This document shows, in pieces, positions 43,766 through 52,162 of a DNA stretch of 64,000 nucleotides. Position 1 is the stretch's first letter. The number at the start of each line of letters is the position of its first letter. Position numbers and translations under genes: made by a program. The stretch is from an uncultured Bacteroides sp. (GTDB lineage Bacteria; Bacteroidota; Bacteroidia; Bacteroidales; Bacteroidaceae), in assembly GCA_900766005.1 (NCBI GenBank), contig CAAFTU010000053.1, positions 1 to 64,000 of the forward strand, given 5' to 3'. The notes below the pieces were generated by a model that saw nothing but the letters and a program-made list of their open reading frames with translations, was not told the origin of the DNA and searched no databases.

Positions 43766-44755
43766 ATGCGTTATTCCATTATCATCCCAGTCTACAACCG
43801 TCCCGACGAAGTGGACGAGCTGTTGCAAAGCCTTACCCTGCAGCGCTTCAAGGATTTTGAAGTGGTGGTGGTAGAAGACGGTTCTTCAGTGCCCTGTAAG
43901 GAAGTGGCCGACCGCTATGCCGGCCGCCTGGCTCTCCGCTATTATGCAAAGCCCAATTCCGGTCCGGGGCAGACCCGCAACTACGGGGCCGAGCGTAGCA
44001 GCGGTGATTATCTTATTATCCTGGATTCGGATGTGATTTTGCCCGAAGGCTATCTGGAAGCGGTAGAGAAGGAGCTGAAGGCTTCTCCTGCGGATGCCTT
44101 TGGCGGTCCCGACCGGGCTCATGATTCCTTTTCGGATGTCCAGAAAGCCATCAATTACTCGATGACTTCTTTCTTCACTACCGGCGGCATCCGGGGGGGA
44201 AAGAAAAAGATGGATAAGTTCTATCCGCGCAGTTTCAATATGGGCATCCGTCGCGAGGTGTACAAAGCTTTGGGCGGATTTTCGAAGATGCGTTTCGGGG
44301 AAGACATTGATTTCAGCATCCGCATTTTCCGCAACGGATATGCCTGCCGTCTGTTTCCCGATGCCTGGGTGTATCACAAACGGCGCACCGACCTGAAGAA
44401 GTTTTTCAAGCAGGTGCACAATTCGGGTATTGCCCGTATCAACCTGTATAAGAAATATCCCGATTCGCTGAAACTGGTGCATCTGCTCCCCGCTTTCTTC
44501 ACACTGGGGGTAGCGGTGTTGCTGCTGGGCGCTCTGTTCTCGCCTTGGAGCCTGGTTCCGCTGCTTGGCTATGCCGTGCTGATAGGAATTGACTCTTCCG
44601 TTCAGAACAGGAGTCTGCGCATCGGCTTTTATTCCATCGCTGCTGCTTTTATTCAGCTGACAGGCTACGGCACCGGCTTCTGGAGAGCCTGGTGGCAGCG
44701 GTGCGTGCGGGGCAAAGGGGAATTTGAAGCATTCCGGACCAATTTTTATAAATAG
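43766..44755 (+). CDS. family 2 glycosyltransferase
   Basis: A 329-residue membrane-bound GT-A glycosyltransferase. The nucleotide-binding start YSIIIPVYNRPDEV, the VVVEDGSS strand and the metal-binding ILDSDVILP are clear, as is the acceptor-side GEDIDFSIRIF. Two or three hydrophobic segments lie in the last 100 residues. It probably adds sugars to a lipid-linked glycan, but no other glycan genes are adjacent. radC follows after 8 bases. Confidence 0.88.
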   Translation: MRYSIIIPVYNRPDEVDELLQSLTLQRFKDFEVVVVEDGSSVPCKEVADRYAGRLALRYYAKPNSGPGQTRNYGAERSSGDYLIILDSDVILPEGYLEAVEKELKASPADAFGGPDRAHDSFSDVQKAINYSMTSFFTTGGIRGGKKKMDKFYPRSFNMGIRREVYKALGGFSKMRFGEDIDFSIRIFRNGYACRLFPDAWVYHKRRTDLKKFFKQVHNSGIARINLYKKYPDSLKLVHLLPAFFTLGVAVLLLGALFSPWSLVPLLGYAVLIGIDSSVQNRSLRIGFYSIAAAFIQLTGYGTGFWRAWWQRCVRGKGEFEAFRTNFYK

Positions 44756-44763
44756 ACAGCATA

Positions 44764-45459
44764 ATGGAAACCAAGCATAAGCTTTCCATCAATCAGTGGG
44801 CCTTGCAGGACCGCCCGCGCGAGAAGATGATGGAAAAGGGTGCGGCTGCACTGAGCGATGCGGAACTGCTCGCTATCCTGATAGGCTCCGGCAATACGGA
44901 GGAAAGTGCAGTGGAATTGATGAGGCGGGTGCTCTCGTCGTGTGACAACAACCTGAATTCACTGGCCAAATGGGAGGTGAAGGATTTTTCTCACTTCAAG
45001 GGGCTGGGACCGGCGAAGAGCATTTCGGTGATGGCAGCTCTCGAACTGGGCAAGCGGCGAAGCCTGCAGCATGCAAAGGAACGGGTGCAGATAACCTGTT
45101 CGAGGGATATATATCTTATATTCCAGCCGTTGATGTGCGACTTGGACCGGGAGGAGTTCTGGGTACTGCTCCTGAATCAGGCCGGCCGGATGATTGATAA
45201 GATACGTATCAGCACCGGTGGTATAGATGCTACGTATGCCGATGTACGCATGATTCTGAGGGAGGCGTTGCTGCAGCGGGCCACTCAGATTGCTGTGGCA
45301 CACAATCACCCTTCGGGCAATCTGCGTCCCAGTCAGCAGGATAAGATGCTGACCGAGCAGATCCGCAAGGCCGCCGGCACGATGAACATCCGTCTCGTTG
45401 ACCATGTCATTGTCTGCGAAAGCGGCTATTACAGCTTTATCGATGAGGGGTTGCTGTGA
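44764..45459 (+). CDS. radC: RadC/JAB-domain protein
   Basis: A 231-residue protein with an N-terminal helix-hairpin-helix-like part (ALSDAELLAILIGSG, LAKWEVKDFSHFKGLGPAKS) and a C-terminal JAB metal site (VAHNHPSGNLRPSQQD) typical of RadC. The name comes from an old repair phenotype that was later traced to recG; the true function is unclear. It is co-transcribed with the glycosyltransferase. Confidence 0.92.
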   Translation: METKHKLSINQWALQDRPREKMMEKGAAALSDAELLAILIGSGNTEESAVELMRRVLSSCDNNLNSLAKWEVKDFSHFKGLGPAKSISVMAALELGKRRSLQHAKERVQITCSRDIYLIFQPLMCDLDREEFWVLLLNQAGRMIDKIRISTGGIDATYADVRMILREALLQRATQIAVAHNHPSGNLRPSQQDKMLTEQIRKAAGTMNIRLVDHVIVCESGYYSFIDEGLL

Positions 45460-45506
45460 GTTGGCTGTGTGTGGAGCGAGAGTCGGGCGCATTCTGTGCT
45501 CACTCT

Positions 45507-45537
45507 TTTGTGTTTCGTTATTTTATCTTTATCTTTG
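45507..45537 (+). promoter_or_regulatory. promoter of the DUF59-lpxH unit
   Basis: TTTG (45507-45510), a 19-base gap and TATCTTTG (45530-45537), a full consensus match. Confidence 0.75.
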
Positions 45538-45579
45538 CGAGGTATCAACAGAACATTATAGTATAGAAAAACAGAACCT

Positions 45580-45891
45580 ATGGAAAAGTTTGAAATAGAA
45601 GAAAAGATTGTAGCCATGCTGAAGACGGTCTACGATCCTGAAATTCCGGTAAATGTATACGATTTGGGCTTGATTTACAAGATTGATGTGGCCGATGGAG
45701 GAGAGGTGGTGATTGACATGACCTTGACGGCTCCTAACTGTCCGGCTGCCGATTTTATCATGGAGGATATCCGCCAGAAAATCGAATCGGTGGAGGGTGT
45801 TCATTCGGCTACCATTAATCTGGTGTTCGAACCCGAATGGGACAAGGACATGATGAGTGAGGAAGCTAAACTGGAACTTGGCTTTCTTTGA
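45580..45891 (+). CDS. DUF59/MIP18-family iron-sulfur assembly protein
   Basis: A 103-residue protein of the DUF59 family (SufT/PaaD-like). The family core VYDPEIPVNVYDLGLIYKI is near the start, the conserved Cys lies in LTAPNCPAADF, and the tail has NLVFEPEWDKDMMSEEAKLELGF. Members help mature Fe-S proteins. The usual suf genes are not here. The next gene starts 26 bases downstream. Confidence 0.88.
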   Translation: MEKFEIEEKIVAMLKTVYDPEIPVNVYDLGLIYKIDVADGGEVVIDMTLTAPNCPAADFIMEDIRQKIESVEGVHSATINLVFEPEWDKDMMSEEAKLELGFL

Positions 45892-45917
45892 TACTAACTT
45901 TTTAGCATTGTGAGCGT

Positions 45918-46682
45918 ATGAAGAATGTATATTTCCTATCCGATGCCCATCTTGGTTCTCGTGCCATTGAGCACGGGCGTACGCAGGAACGTCGGTTGGT
46001 GAATTTTTTGGATAGCATAAAGCATAAAGCGGCCGCAGTCTATCTGCTGGGGGATATGTTTGATTTCTGGTACGAATTCCGCTTGGTAGTGCCCAAGGGA
46101 TATACCCGTTTCCTGGGAAAGCTTTCCGAACTGACGGATATGGGAGTGGAGGTGCACTTCTTTATAGGCAATCATGACATCTGGTGCGGTGATTATCTCA
46201 CGAAAGAGTGTGGGGTGATTATTCACCGGCAGCCGGTGACGACCGAAATATACGGAAAGGAGTTTTATCTGGCTCATGGCGATGGACTGGGTGATCCGGA
46301 TAAGAAGTTTAAACTGCTGCGCTATATGTTTCACAGCAAGACGCTGCAGCGCCTTTTTTCGATGATTCATCCTCGCTGGAGTGTGGAATTGGGGCTTTCA
46401 TGGGCGAAGCACAGCCGGATGAAACGGGTAGACGGAAAAGACCCGGAATATATGGGGGAAAACCAGGAGCACTTGGTGCTGTATACCAAGGAGTATCTGA
46501 AGAATCATCCCACTATCAACTATTTCATTTACGGTCACCGGCACATCGAACTGGATTTGATGCTGAGTGCGAAGTCGCGGGTGCTGATTTTGGGGGATTG
46601 GATTAACTTTTTCTCTTATGCAGTGTTCGATGGGGAGAACCTGTTTCTGGAAAACTACATTGAAGGAGAAACGCTTCTGTAG
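45918..46682 (+). CDS. lpxH: UDP-2,3-diacylglucosamine diphosphatase (LpxH-like)
   Basis: A 254-residue metallophosphoesterase that cleaves UDP-diacylglucosamine to lipid X in lipid A synthesis. The five metal motifs are present in order: SDAHLGS (Asp9, His11), GDMFDFW, GNHD, AHGDG and YGHRH. The size and motif details match LpxH and its Bacteroidetes relatives. It acts at the inner membrane surface. Downstream are a hairpin and a terminator. Confidence 0.87.
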   Translation: MKNVYFLSDAHLGSRAIEHGRTQERRLVNFLDSIKHKAAAVYLLGDMFDFWYEFRLVVPKGYTRFLGKLSELTDMGVEVHFFIGNHDIWCGDYLTKECGVIIHRQPVTTEIYGKEFYLAHGDGLGDPDKKFKLLRYMFHSKTLQRLFSMIHPRWSVELGLSWAKHSRMKRVDGKDPEYMGENQEHLVLYTKEYLKNHPTINYFIYGHRHIELDLMLSAKSRVLILGDWINFFSYAVFDGENLFLENYIEGETLL

Positions 46683-46692
46683 TGACCGGTCT

Positions 46693-46735
46693 GCAGAGTT
46701 ATTAACAGCTTGCTGATACCTGTTAATAACTCTGC
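46693..46735. repeat. 16-base inverted repeat without a T run
   Basis: GCAGAGTTATTAACAG (46693-46708) and CTGTTAATAACTCTGC (46720-46735) are perfect arms around 11 bases. No T run follows on either strand, so it is not a standard terminator. It begins 10 bases after the lpxH stop. Confidence 0.65.
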
Positions 46736-46821
46736 GGTCGGTTGATAACGGCTTCGGATGTCGGTTGGCTGGTGCTGCCGCTTAGCGCACCGGGCAAAAA
46801 TGTGATGAATTTGTAATCTGG

Positions 46822-46849
46822 AAAATCAGGACATCTCCTGATTTTTTTT
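46822..46849 (+). terminator. terminator abutting the alkaline phosphatase promoter
   Basis: AAATCAGGA and TCCTGATTT pair around CATC, followed by a T run. The -7 box begins two bases later. Confidence 0.8.
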
Positions 46850-46850
46850 G

Positions 46851-46858
46851 TAACTTTG
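46851..46858 (+). promoter_or_regulatory. -7 box of the alkaline phosphatase gene
   Basis: TAACTTTG, 32 bases before the ATG. The place for a -33 box lies inside the terminator hairpin; none is seen. Confidence 0.55.
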
Positions 46859-46889
46859 TTTATTATTAATCGAATAATAACATAGTAAG

Positions 46890-48290
46890 ATGAAAAAACT
46901 AATCTACACGCTGCTTCTGGTGCTGATGACAGTGACGGCACACGGGCAGGCTAAGTACGTATTCTATTTTATTGGTGATGGAATGGGAGTGAATCAGGTG
47001 AATGGAACGGAAATGTATCAGGCTGAGTTTCAAAAAGGCATTATCGGGGTAGAACCTTTGCTCTTTACCCAATTCCCGGTAGGCACGATGGCTACTACGT
47101 TCTCGGCTACCAACTCTGTGACCGATTCGGCTGCTGCGGGTACGGCTCTGGCTACGGGAGAGAAAACATACAATCATGCTATTTCGGTGGATGTGGATAA
47201 GAACCCTCTGCAAACGGTAGCTGAGAAGGCTAAGAAGGCCGGCAAGAAGGTGGGGGTGACTACCTCGGTCAGCGTAGACCATGCGACTCCTGCTTCGTTT
47301 TATGCTCATCAGCCCGACAGAGATATGTATTATGAGATTGCTTTGGACCTTCCTAAGGCCAACTTCGATTTCTATGCCGGAGGCGGTTTTTTGAAGCCTA
47401 ACACTACGTTCGACAAGAAAGAAGCGACGAGCATTTTCCCGATTTTTGAGCAGGCCGGCTATACGGTAGCTCGCGGATACCAGGATTACAAGGATAAAGC
47501 AGCCAAGGCGGATAAAATGATTCTCATTCAGCGTGAAGGAGCCAATCCTTCTTGCTTGCCGTATGCGCTCGACCGTAAGGAGGGTGATCTGACTTTGGCG
47601 CAGATTACGGAGAGTGCCATCGATTTTCTGACAAAAGGTAAGGATAAAGGCTTTTTCCTGATGGTTGAAGGAGGAAAGATTGACTGGGCATGCCATGCCA
47701 ACGATGCCGCTACGGTGTTTAATGAGGTGAAGGATATGGATGATGCTATCAAGGTGGCTTATGAGTTCTATAAAAAGCATCCGAAAGAAACGTTGATTGT
47801 GGTGACTGCTGATCATGAAACCGGTGGTCTGGTATTGGGTACCGGCAGATATGCGTTGAACCTGAAAGCGCTGCAGTACCAGAAAAATTCGACTGACGTG
47901 TTGTCTCAGCGCATCAGCGACCTCCGAAAAGCGAAAGGCAACAAGGTGACTTGGGAGGACATGAAGGCACTGTTGGCCGAGGAAATGGGCTTTTGGAAAC
48001 AGCTTCCTCTTTCTTGGAGCCAGGAAAGAAAGCTGCGTGATGAGTTTGAAAAATCGTTTGTGAAGAATAAAGTGGTGTTTGCCGAAAGCATGTATTCAAA
48101 GAGCGAACCGATGGCTGCCTGTGCCAAGGAGGTGATGAACGAGATGGCCATGGTAGGATGGGTGAGCGGCGGACACTCTGCTGGCTTTGTGCCTGTGTTT
48201 GCAGTCGGTGCAGGATCTCATCTGTTTGGCGGTAAGATTGACAATACTGAAATTCCCAAGCGCATTGCAAAGGCTGCCGGATATAAATAA
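46890..48290 (+). CDS. alkaline phosphatase
   Basis: A 466-residue secreted phosphomonoesterase. A signal peptide (residues 1-20, ending AHGQ) is followed by the metal site FIGDGMG (Asp30) and the nucleophile Ser80 in TDSAAAGT; SVDHATPAS, VEGGKIDWACH and TADHETGG supply the rest of the two-zinc, one-magnesium centre. It belongs to the PhoA superfamily and should act in the periplasm, releasing phosphate. Single-gene unit, ended by a bidirectional terminator. Confidence 0.94.
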   Translation: MKKLIYTLLLVLMTVTAHGQAKYVFYFIGDGMGVNQVNGTEMYQAEFQKGIIGVEPLLFTQFPVGTMATTFSATNSVTDSAAAGTALATGEKTYNHAISVDVDKNPLQTVAEKAKKAGKKVGVTTSVSVDHATPASFYAHQPDRDMYYEIALDLPKANFDFYAGGGFLKPNTTFDKKEATSIFPIFEQAGYTVARGYQDYKDKAAKADKMILIQREGANPSCLPYALDRKEGDLTLAQITESAIDFLTKGKDKGFFLMVEGGKIDWACHANDAATVFNEVKDMDDAIKVAYEFYKKHPKETLIVVTADHETGGLVLGTGRYALNLKALQYQKNSTDVLSQRISDLRKAKGNKVTWEDMKALLAEEMGFWKQLPLSWSQERKLRDEFEKSFVKNKVVFAESMYSKSEPMAACAKEVMNEMAMVGWVSGGHSAGFVPVFAVGAGSHLFGGKIDNTEIPKRIAKAAGYK

Positions 48291-48326
48291 CAGCCGGCAC
48301 AAGCGGATAAAACAGTAAACGGATAA

Positions 48327-48362
48327 AAAAATAACGGGACTCTTGGGAGCCCCGTTATTTTT
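48327..48362. terminator. bidirectional terminator, alkaline phosphatase and efp
   Basis: ATAACGGG and CCCGTTAT with inner CTC/GAG pairs, A run to the left and T run to the right. Confidence 0.85.
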
Positions 48363-48382
48363 ATAGGTGTCTTGATGTTAAA

Positions 48383-48949
48383 TTAAGCTTTTACACGTCC
48401 TACGTAAGAACCGTCACGTGTGTCGATTTCGATTGTTTCACCTTCGCTGATGAACAAAGGAACACGTACTTCAGCACCTGATTCTACTGTAGCCGGTTTC
48501 AGTGTGTTGGTTGCAGTATCACCTTTCAGACCCGGTTCTGTGTAAGTAACCTTCATCTGAACTTTGATAGGCATGTCTGCATACAATACAGTTTCTGTAG
48601 AAGCATCTGAAACAACGTCCAATACCATACCTTCGAGCAGGAAGTCTACACCGTTGATCAAGTCGTGAGCGATAGGAATTTGGTCGAATGTTTCTTGGTT
48701 CATGAATTGATAGAAATCACCATCGTGATACAGATATTGGTAAGGACGGCGTTCTACACGTACGTCTTCCAGTTTTTCACCGATGTTGAAGCGGCGTTCG
48801 AGGACATATCCGTTGACTACATCTTTCAGTTTAGTACGCATGAAAGTATTGCCTTTACCGGGTTTTACGTGAAGGAAGTCGATGCAGAAATACAGCTTTC
48901 CATCCATACGGATACAAGTTCCGATTTTAATGTCTTGAGCGTTAATCAT
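48383..48949 (-). CDS. efp: elongation factor P
   Basis: A 188-residue translation factor that relieves stalling at proline runs. Three beta domains of normal length are present. The tip loop KPGKGNTF carries Lys32, the residue that is modified in many bacteria; no modification gene is encoded nearby. Its promoter is a full consensus match. Divergent from rpmH. Confidence 0.96.
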   Translation of the reverse strand: MINAQDIKIGTCIRMDGKLYFCIDFLHVKPGKGNTFMRTKLKDVVNGYVLERRFNIGEKLEDVRVERRPYQYLYHDGDFYQFMNQETFDQIPIAHDLINGVDFLLEGMVLDVVSDASTETVLYADMPIKVQMKVTYTEPGLKGDTATNTLKPATVESGAEVRVPLFISEGETIEIDTRDGSYVGRVKA

Positions 48950-49008
48950 AATGCTTTTATACTTATTTATATAGTTGTTATTTAAATGTTTTCATCAGAA
49001 TTCGAGTG

Positions 49009-49040
49009 CAAAAGTAATCTAAATCGGTAAAAAACGCAAA
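49009..49040 (-). promoter_or_regulatory. promoter of efp
   Basis: On the minus strand TTTG (49037-49040), a 20-base gap and TACTTTTG (49009-49016). Confidence 0.8.
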
Positions 49041-49066
49041 AACTTTTGACCAAAAATGAGTTATCT

Positions 49067-49098
49067 CTTGGTTAATTTAAAAAAAGTATCTATTTTTG
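49067..49098 (+). promoter_or_regulatory. promoter of rpmH
   Basis: CTTG (49067-49070), a 20-base gap and TATTTTTG (49091-49098). The leader is about 40 bases. Confidence 0.75.
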
Positions 49099-49141
49099 CA
49101 GCCCGATTACGTAGAATAATAACATAATAAAAGATACAGTA

Positions 49142-49303
49142 ATGAAAAGAACATTTCAACCCTCTAACAGAAAGAGAAAAAACAAACACGGTTTCCGTGA
49201 GAGAATGGCTAGTGCGAATGGACGTAGAGTTTTAGCTGCTCGCCGTGCAAAAGGAAGAAAGAAACTGACTGTTTCTGATGAGTACAATGGAGAAAAGTGG
49301 TAA
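49142..49303 (+). CDS. rpmH: 50S ribosomal protein L34
   Basis: A 53-residue, very basic large-subunit protein. The family sequence MKRTFQPSNRKRKNKHGF is unmistakable, followed by RMASANGRRVLAARRAKGR. The last residues (VSDEYNGEKW) extend a little beyond the usual 44-46, as in other Bacteroidetes. A dedicated promoter and terminator make it a single-gene unit; in most other phyla it sits with rnpA and dnaA instead. Confidence 0.95.
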   Translation: MKRTFQPSNRKRKNKHGFRERMASANGRRVLAARRAKGRKKLTVSDEYNGEKW

Positions 49304-49324
49304 TCCACGTGTCCCATAGAAACA

Positions 49325-49358
49325 AAAAAGGCAGGAATTTAGAGTTCCTGCCTTTTTT
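49325..49358 (+). terminator. terminator after rpmH
   Basis: GGCAGGAA and TTCCTGCC around TTTAGAG, followed by T6. Confidence 0.85.
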
Positions 49359-49375
49359 GTTTCTTGTTTTTGTAG

Positions 49376-49383
49376 TATCTTTG
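49376..49383 (+). promoter_or_regulatory. -7 box of the PASTA-rluD-ddl operon
   Basis: TATCTTTG, 17 bases before the ATG. A TTTG at 49356-49359 in the terminator T run is only 16 bases upstream. Confidence 0.55.
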
Positions 49384-49400
49384 GCGCATATTAATTTGGA

Positions 49401-50048
49401 ATGCGTATGACTTTTAAAGAATTCTTTTCTTTCAGAAAAAATATATCTTTTTGGTTGAATATCGTCGCTATGGTTGTAGTGGGGATAGGGTTCATTTTCG
49501 GTGTATTGGAGTGGCTCGACGTGTATACCCGTCACGGAGAAACGGTGACGGTGCCCAATGTCAGGGAAATGACAGTGGAGGAAGCGGAGAAGGCGTTTCG
49601 CCAGGAGGGACTGGTGTGCGTGATTTCTGATACCCGGTATGTGAAGAATCTGGCTGCAGGTATTGTGCTTGATATGAAACCGAATGCCGGTGAAAAAGTG
49701 AAGGAAGGACGGACCATTTATCTGACTATCAATACACGGGAGGTTCCTTTGCGTGCTGTGCCGGATGTGGCCGACAACAGCTCGTTCCGGCAGGCGGAGG
49801 CGAAACTGCAGAGTGTGGGCTTTAAGCTCACTGAGGTGCAGTTGATACCGGGTGAAAAGGACTGGGTGTATGGGGTGAAATATCAGGACCGTGAACTGTC
49901 GGCCGGTGAGAAGGTGCCTGTAGGAGCTGCTCTTACGCTGATTGTAGGTGATGGACTGGGTGAACTTTCGGGCGATTCGCTGAATGTGGATAGCCTGCAG
50001 ATTCAGGCTGAACCTTCCGCTCCTGTTCACGAGGAAAGCTGGTTTTAA
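49401..50048 (+). CDS. PASTA-domain membrane protein
   Basis: A 215-residue protein with a short cytoplasmic start, one membrane segment (FWLNIVAMVVVGIGFIFGVL, about 16-35), and an outer part with three PASTA-like repeats (VTVPNVREMTVEEAEKAF, VPLRAVPDVADNSSFRQAEAKL, and the stretch to VGAALTLIVGDGLG). PASTA domains bind peptidoglycan fragments in kinases and PBPs; here there is no kinase domain. It opens the operon with rluD and ddl, so a role at the cell wall is plausible but unproven. Confidence 0.88.
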   Translation: MRMTFKEFFSFRKNISFWLNIVAMVVVGIGFIFGVLEWLDVYTRHGETVTVPNVREMTVEEAEKAFRQEGLVCVISDTRYVKNLAAGIVLDMKPNAGEKVKEGRTIYLTINTREVPLRAVPDVADNSSFRQAEAKLQSVGFKLTEVQLIPGEKDWVYGVKYQDRELSAGEKVPVGAALTLIVGDGLGELSGDSLNVDSLQIQAEPSAPVHEESWF

Positions 50049-50090
50049 TTGATTAAAATACTGGATTTTAAAATACTGAAATAGATTCGC

Positions 50091-51164
50091 ATGATAGAGG
50101 AAGAACTTCCCGATGAATTAGAAACTGATTTAGATGATATAGAACCTGTCGGTGATGAGGCTCAGCTTTACGAACATTTCCGTGTGGTCGTAGACAAAGG
50201 GCAGACGATGGTCAGAGTCGACAAATATCTGTTCGAACGTATTGTCAATGCTTCGCGCAACCGCATTCAGAAAGCGGCCGAAGACGGCTTTGTTATGGCC
50301 AATGGCAAGCCGGTGAAGAGTAGCTATAAAGTGAAACCGCTGGATGTCATTACGGTGATGATGGACCGTCCCCGGTATGAGAATGAGATTATTCCTGAAG
50401 ATATCCCTCTGAATATTGTTTATGAAGATCCCTATTTGATGGTGGTAAACAAGCCGGCCGGACTGGTGGTGCATCCGGGACATGGCAACTATCACGGTAC
50501 GCTGGTCAATGCCATTGCCTGGCATTTGAAGGACAATCCTGCGTATGATGCCAATGACCCGCATGTGGGTTTGGTGCATCGTATCGACAAGGATACGTCG
50601 GGCTTGCTGGTGATTGCCAAAACACCCGATGCCAAGACGAATCTGGGACTGCAGTTTTTCAACAAGACTACCAAGCGGAAATACCGTGCATTGGTGTGGG
50701 GCTTGGTGGAACAGGATGAGGGAACGATTGTGGGCAACATTGCCCGTAACCCGAAGGACAGAATGCAGATGGCTGTGATGACCGACCCTGCTTTGGGAAA
50801 GCATGCGGTGACTCATTACCGGGTGCTGGAACGGCTGGGGTATGTCACACTGGTGGAGTGTATCCTGGAAACAGGACGTACGCATCAGATTCGCGTGCAC
50901 ATGAAGCACATCGGTCATGTGCTGTTCAACGATGAGCGTTACGGCGGTCATGAGATTCTGAAAGGTACGCATTTTAGTAAATACAAACAGTTTGTAAACA
51001 ATTGCTTTGACACTTGTCCCCGACAGGCTTTGCATGCCATGACGTTGGGGTTTGTGCATCCCGTCACTGGTGAGGAGATGCATTTTACTTCTGAACTTCC
51101 GGAAGACATGACCCGGCTTATCGAGAAGTGGAGAGGCTACATAAGTAATAGAGATTTAGAATGA
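50091..51164 (+). CDS. rluD: 23S rRNA pseudouridine synthase RluD-like
   Basis: A 357-residue enzyme. An acidic leader (residues 1-25) precedes an S4 RNA-binding domain (VRVDKYLFERI ... RIQKAAEDGFVMANG), then the catalytic domain with LVHRIDKDTSGLLVIAKT containing the active Asp, and GRTHQIRVHMKHIGHVLFND. Domain order and length are those of RluD, which modifies helix 69 of 23S rRNA. Overlaps ddl by four bases (ATGA). Confidence 0.92.
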   Translation: MIEEELPDELETDLDDIEPVGDEAQLYEHFRVVVDKGQTMVRVDKYLFERIVNASRNRIQKAAEDGFVMANGKPVKSSYKVKPLDVITVMMDRPRYENEIIPEDIPLNIVYEDPYLMVVNKPAGLVVHPGHGNYHGTLVNAIAWHLKDNPAYDANDPHVGLVHRIDKDTSGLLVIAKTPDAKTNLGLQFFNKTTKRKYRALVWGLVEQDEGTIVGNIARNPKDRMQMAVMTDPALGKHAVTHYRVLERLGYVTLVECILETGRTHQIRVHMKHIGHVLFNDERYGGHEILKGTHFSKYKQFVNNCFDTCPRQALHAMTLGFVHPVTGEEMHFTSELPEDMTRLIEKWRGYISNRDLE

Positions 51165-52162
51165 AACGCAACATTGCTATCGTAGCAGGAGGAGATACCT
51201 CCGAGTTTGAAGTTTCCTTGCGCAGTGCACAGGGAATTTATTCCTTTATTGACAAGGAAAAATATAATTTATATATCGTGGAGATGCAAGGCCCCCGGTG
51301 GGAAGTGCATCTTCCGGACGGAGCGAAGGTGGCTGTAGATAAAAATGATTTTAGCTTTACCCACGGTGCGGAAAAGGTCGTATTTGATTTTGCTTATATT
51401 ACGATTCACGGCACTCCGGGTGAGGACGGACGTCTGCAGGGCTATTTTGATATGATGCGCATTCCGTATTCTTGCTGCGGCGTGCTGGCAGCGGCTGTGA
51501 CCTACGACAAGTTTGCCTGCAACCAATATCTGAAGGCTTTTGGCATACGCATCGCCGATTCGCTGCTGTTGCGTCGCGGACAGACTATTTCGGACGAGGA
51601 TGTGATGGATAAGATCGGGCTGCCTTGTTTCATTAAACCCAGTTTGGGCGGTTCAAGCTTTGGAGTGACGAAAGTAAAGACATGGGAGCAGATTCAGCCG
51701 GCCATCGAAAAGGCTTTCTCTGAAGCGGAGGAAGTGCTTGTTGAAGCGTTTATGGATGGGATGGAGCTGACATGCGGCTGCTACAAGACGAAAGAGAAAA
51801 CGGTGCTGTTTCCGCCTACGGAAGTGGTGACGCACAATGAGTTTTTCGACTATGATGCCAAGTATAACGGCCAGGTGGACGAAATTACGCCTGCTCGTAT
51901 CTCGGATGAACTGACCGGGCGGGTACAGAAACTGACTTCGGCTATTTATGATATATTGGGCTGTTCCGGTATTATCCGTGTGGATTACATCGTGACAGCC
52001 GGTGAAAAGATCAACCTTCTTGAAGTGAATACCACTCCGGGAATGACTGCTACCAGCTTTATTCCTCAGCAAGTGCGCGCAGCAGGGCTGGATATAAAGG
52101 ATGTGATGACTGATATTATTGAAAACAAATTTGAATCGTATGATGGATCTGACAGAATTTAA
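51161..52162 (+). CDS. ddl: D-alanine--D-alanine ligase
   Basis: A 333-residue ATP-grasp ligase making D-Ala-D-Ala for peptidoglycan; its product is used by murF (29197). The start AIVAGGDTSEFEVSLRSA is the Bacteroidetes form of the N-terminal motif; HGTPGEDG, the ATP-grasp loop KPSLGGSSFGVTKV and the C-terminal EVNTTPGMT are present. The overlap with rluD upstream and with the acyltransferase gene downstream indicates tight coupling. Confidence 0.94.
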   Translation: MKRNIAIVAGGDTSEFEVSLRSAQGIYSFIDKEKYNLYIVEMQGPRWEVHLPDGAKVAVDKNDFSFTHGAEKVVFDFAYITIHGTPGEDGRLQGYFDMMRIPYSCCGVLAAAVTYDKFACNQYLKAFGIRIADSLLLRRGQTISDEDVMDKIGLPCFIKPSLGGSSFGVTKVKTWEQIQPAIEKAFSEAEEVLVEAFMDGMELTCGCYKTKEKTVLFPPTEVVTHNEFFDYDAKYNGQVDEITPARISDELTGRVQKLTSAIYDILGCSGIIRVDYIVTAGEKINLLEVNTTPGMTATSFIPQQVRAAGLDIKDVMTDIIENKFESYDGSDRI

